Below are positions 5,961-6,760 of a stretch of 6,760 nucleotides of DNA, one piece after another (the first letter of the stretch is position 1; each line of letters begins with the position of its first letter). The position numbers and the translations under genes were made by a program. Under the pieces are notes generated by a model. That model searched no databases, was not told where the DNA came from, and was given only the letters and a program-made list of their open reading frames with translations. The stretch is from Thermomicrobiales bacterium (lineage in GTDB: Bacteria; Chloroflexota; Chloroflexia; Thermomicrobiales; UBA6265): NCBI GenBank assembly GCA_030446955.1, contig JAUJMG010000222.1, positions 1 through 6,760 of the forward strand, written 5' to 3'.

Positions 5961-6760
5961 CAGTCCATCACCTCCGAGGGCAACGGCGAGCCGGTGAGTC
6001 GCTCGTACGCCTCCAAATATCGTCTGCGGGTCCCCTCCACGATGTCTTGGGGCAATTCTGGACCCGGCGGGTGCCGGTCCCACCCGCTCGCCACTAACCA
6101 GTCGCGCACAAACTGTTTGTCAAAGCTCGGCGGATCCATGCCTGGCTTGTAGGACATCGCATCCCAGAACCGCGAGCTGTCGGGCGTGAGCAGCTCGTCG
6201 ATCAGGACCAGATTTCCGTCAACGACTCCAAACTCGAATTTCGTGTCGGCGAGGATGATGCCTCGCTCCAGCGCTAAGTCGGACGCGACGTTGAAGATGT
6301 CGCGGCTTACCTCCTCCAACCGTGAAGCCAACGCCGGTCCAACCAGAGCCCGCAGGTCTGCAAGCGTGATATTGACGTCGTGGCCCTCATCATTTTTTGC
6401 GGCAGGGGTAAAAATCGGTACGGGGAGCCGATCCCCCGAACGCATTCCGTCCGGAAGAGCTTCGCCTGCAACCTGACCGGATCGGCGGTACTCCTCCCAA
6501 GCGGACCCTGCGAGGTAACCGCGGACCACGCACTCGATATCGATCCGCTCCGCCTTGTGAACGATCATCGAGCGCCCCGCCAGCGCCCCCGCGTGAGGCA
6601 GAAGCTCGGCCGGATAGGTCTCCACGTCCGCGGAAATGAGGTGGTTGGGGATGAGGCCGCGGGTCAACTCGAACCAGAAGCGCGAAAGCTGGGTGAGCAC
6701 GACGCCCTTGCCTGGAATCGGCGTCGGGAGCACCACATCAAAGGCCGACAGCCGGTCGCT
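5957..6760 (-). CDS. purC: Phosphoribosylaminoimidazole-succinocarboxamide synthase (SAICAR synthetase), 5' end cut by window edge
   Basis: Ligase that joins aspartate to CAIR with ATP, giving SAICAR. The 267 visible residues begin SDRLSAFDVVLPTPIPGKG, which is the family's (S/T)DRLSAFD motif, so about 30-40 N-terminal residues with the GK-RD-Y nucleotide motif lie off the right edge. The full length would be near 300, the long yeast Ade1-like form rather than the about 240-residue E. coli/Bacillus form. Motifs seen: IPNHLIS (visible 37-43), ECVVRGYLAGSAWEEY (76-91), PVPIFTPAAK (113-122) with HDVNI (127-131), GIILADTKFEFG (167-178) and LIDELLTPDSSRFW (186-199). The TGA stop (5957-5959) overlaps the likely TTG start of purS. 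First gene of the visible run; the operon leader and main promoter are probably beyond the window. Confidence 0.97.
   Translation of the reverse strand, partial: SDRLSAFDVVLPTPIPGKGVVLTQLSRFWFELTRGLIPNHLISADVETYPAELLPHAGALAGRSMIVHKAERIDIECVVRGYLAGSAWEEYRRSGQVAGEALPDGMRSGDRLPVPIFTPAAKNDEGHDVNITLADLRALVGPALASRLEEVSRDIFNVASDLALERGIILADTKFEFGVVDGNLVLIDELLTPDSSRFWDAMSYKPGMDPPSFDKQFVRDWLVASGWDRHPPGPELPQDIVEGTRRRYLEAYERLTGSPLPSEVMDC
5967..5975 (-). promoter_or_regulatory. Strong Shine-Dalgarno for purS inside the end of purC
   Basis: GGAGGTGAT on the minus strand, a nine-base match to the complement of the usual bacterial 16S rRNA 3' end. It lies within the purC codons for Ser-Glu-Val-Met-Asp. Its GGAGG core is 10 nt before the TTG at 5960 but 28 nt before the ATG at 5942, so it argues for the TTG start of purS. 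It could in principle be a coincidence of the coding sequence. Confidence 0.6.

Noticed and set aside
5634..6083. Longer purS reading frame starting at 6083
   Set aside because: The extra 41 codons before the TTG at 5960 lie inside the conserved C-terminal part of purC in another frame and have no ribosome binding site suited to purS.
6393..6398. Run of six A on the minus strand in purC as a frameshift site
   Set aside because: The frame reads GCA AAA AAT, which formally fits a slippery heptamer, but it encodes the expected family segment after IFTP and no stimulatory stem is apparent. The zero-frame product is the full conserved protein.

Overview
The window is one uninterrupted run of six minus-strand genes of de novo purine synthesis and linked one-carbon metabolism. 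Read 5' to 3' on the minus strand (right to left here), the order is purC (5' end off the right edge), purS, purQ, purL, purF, gcvT (last residues off the left edge). Every identification rests on family motifs readable in the translations. No frameshift, mobile element, repeat array, CRISPR or RNA gene was seen.

Organism: the DNA is GC-rich (about 60% by eye). GTG starts are common and Shine-Dalgarno sites of GGAGG type are clear, so it is a bacterium. It carries the three-part FGAM synthase (PurS + PurQ + small PurL), a PurF of the Bacillus-type iron-sulfur class with a short propeptide, and a long yeast-like PurC. The wording of GcvT, PurL and PurS (for example DLGHMGQV in GcvT) suggests Chloroflexota or a related GC-rich lineage. 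That is inference from memory of family sequences, not a search result.

Layout: purC (5957-6760) overlaps or abuts purS (to 5631). purS is followed after 2 nt by purQ (4924-5628). A 27-nt gap holding GGAGG leads into purL (2674-4896). A 68-nt gap with a weak promoter candidate leads to purF (1205-2605). A 95-nt gap with a good sigma-70-like promoter candidate and GGAGG leads to gcvT (1-1109). No stretch over 300 nt lacks a gene.

Function: PurF makes phosphoribosylamine (step 1), PurS/PurQ/PurL make FGAM (step 4) and PurC makes SAICAR (step 7 or 8 depending on numbering). GcvT, the T-protein of glycine cleavage, makes 5,10-methylene-THF, the precursor of the 10-formyl-THF used in two purine steps. 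The purCSQLF order matches the middle of the Bacillus subtilis pur operon, with gcvT where Bacillus has purM.

I found no undescribed system here. The points worth a second look are small: the purS start and N-terminal extension, the separate promoter candidate for gcvT, and the placement of gcvT after purF.
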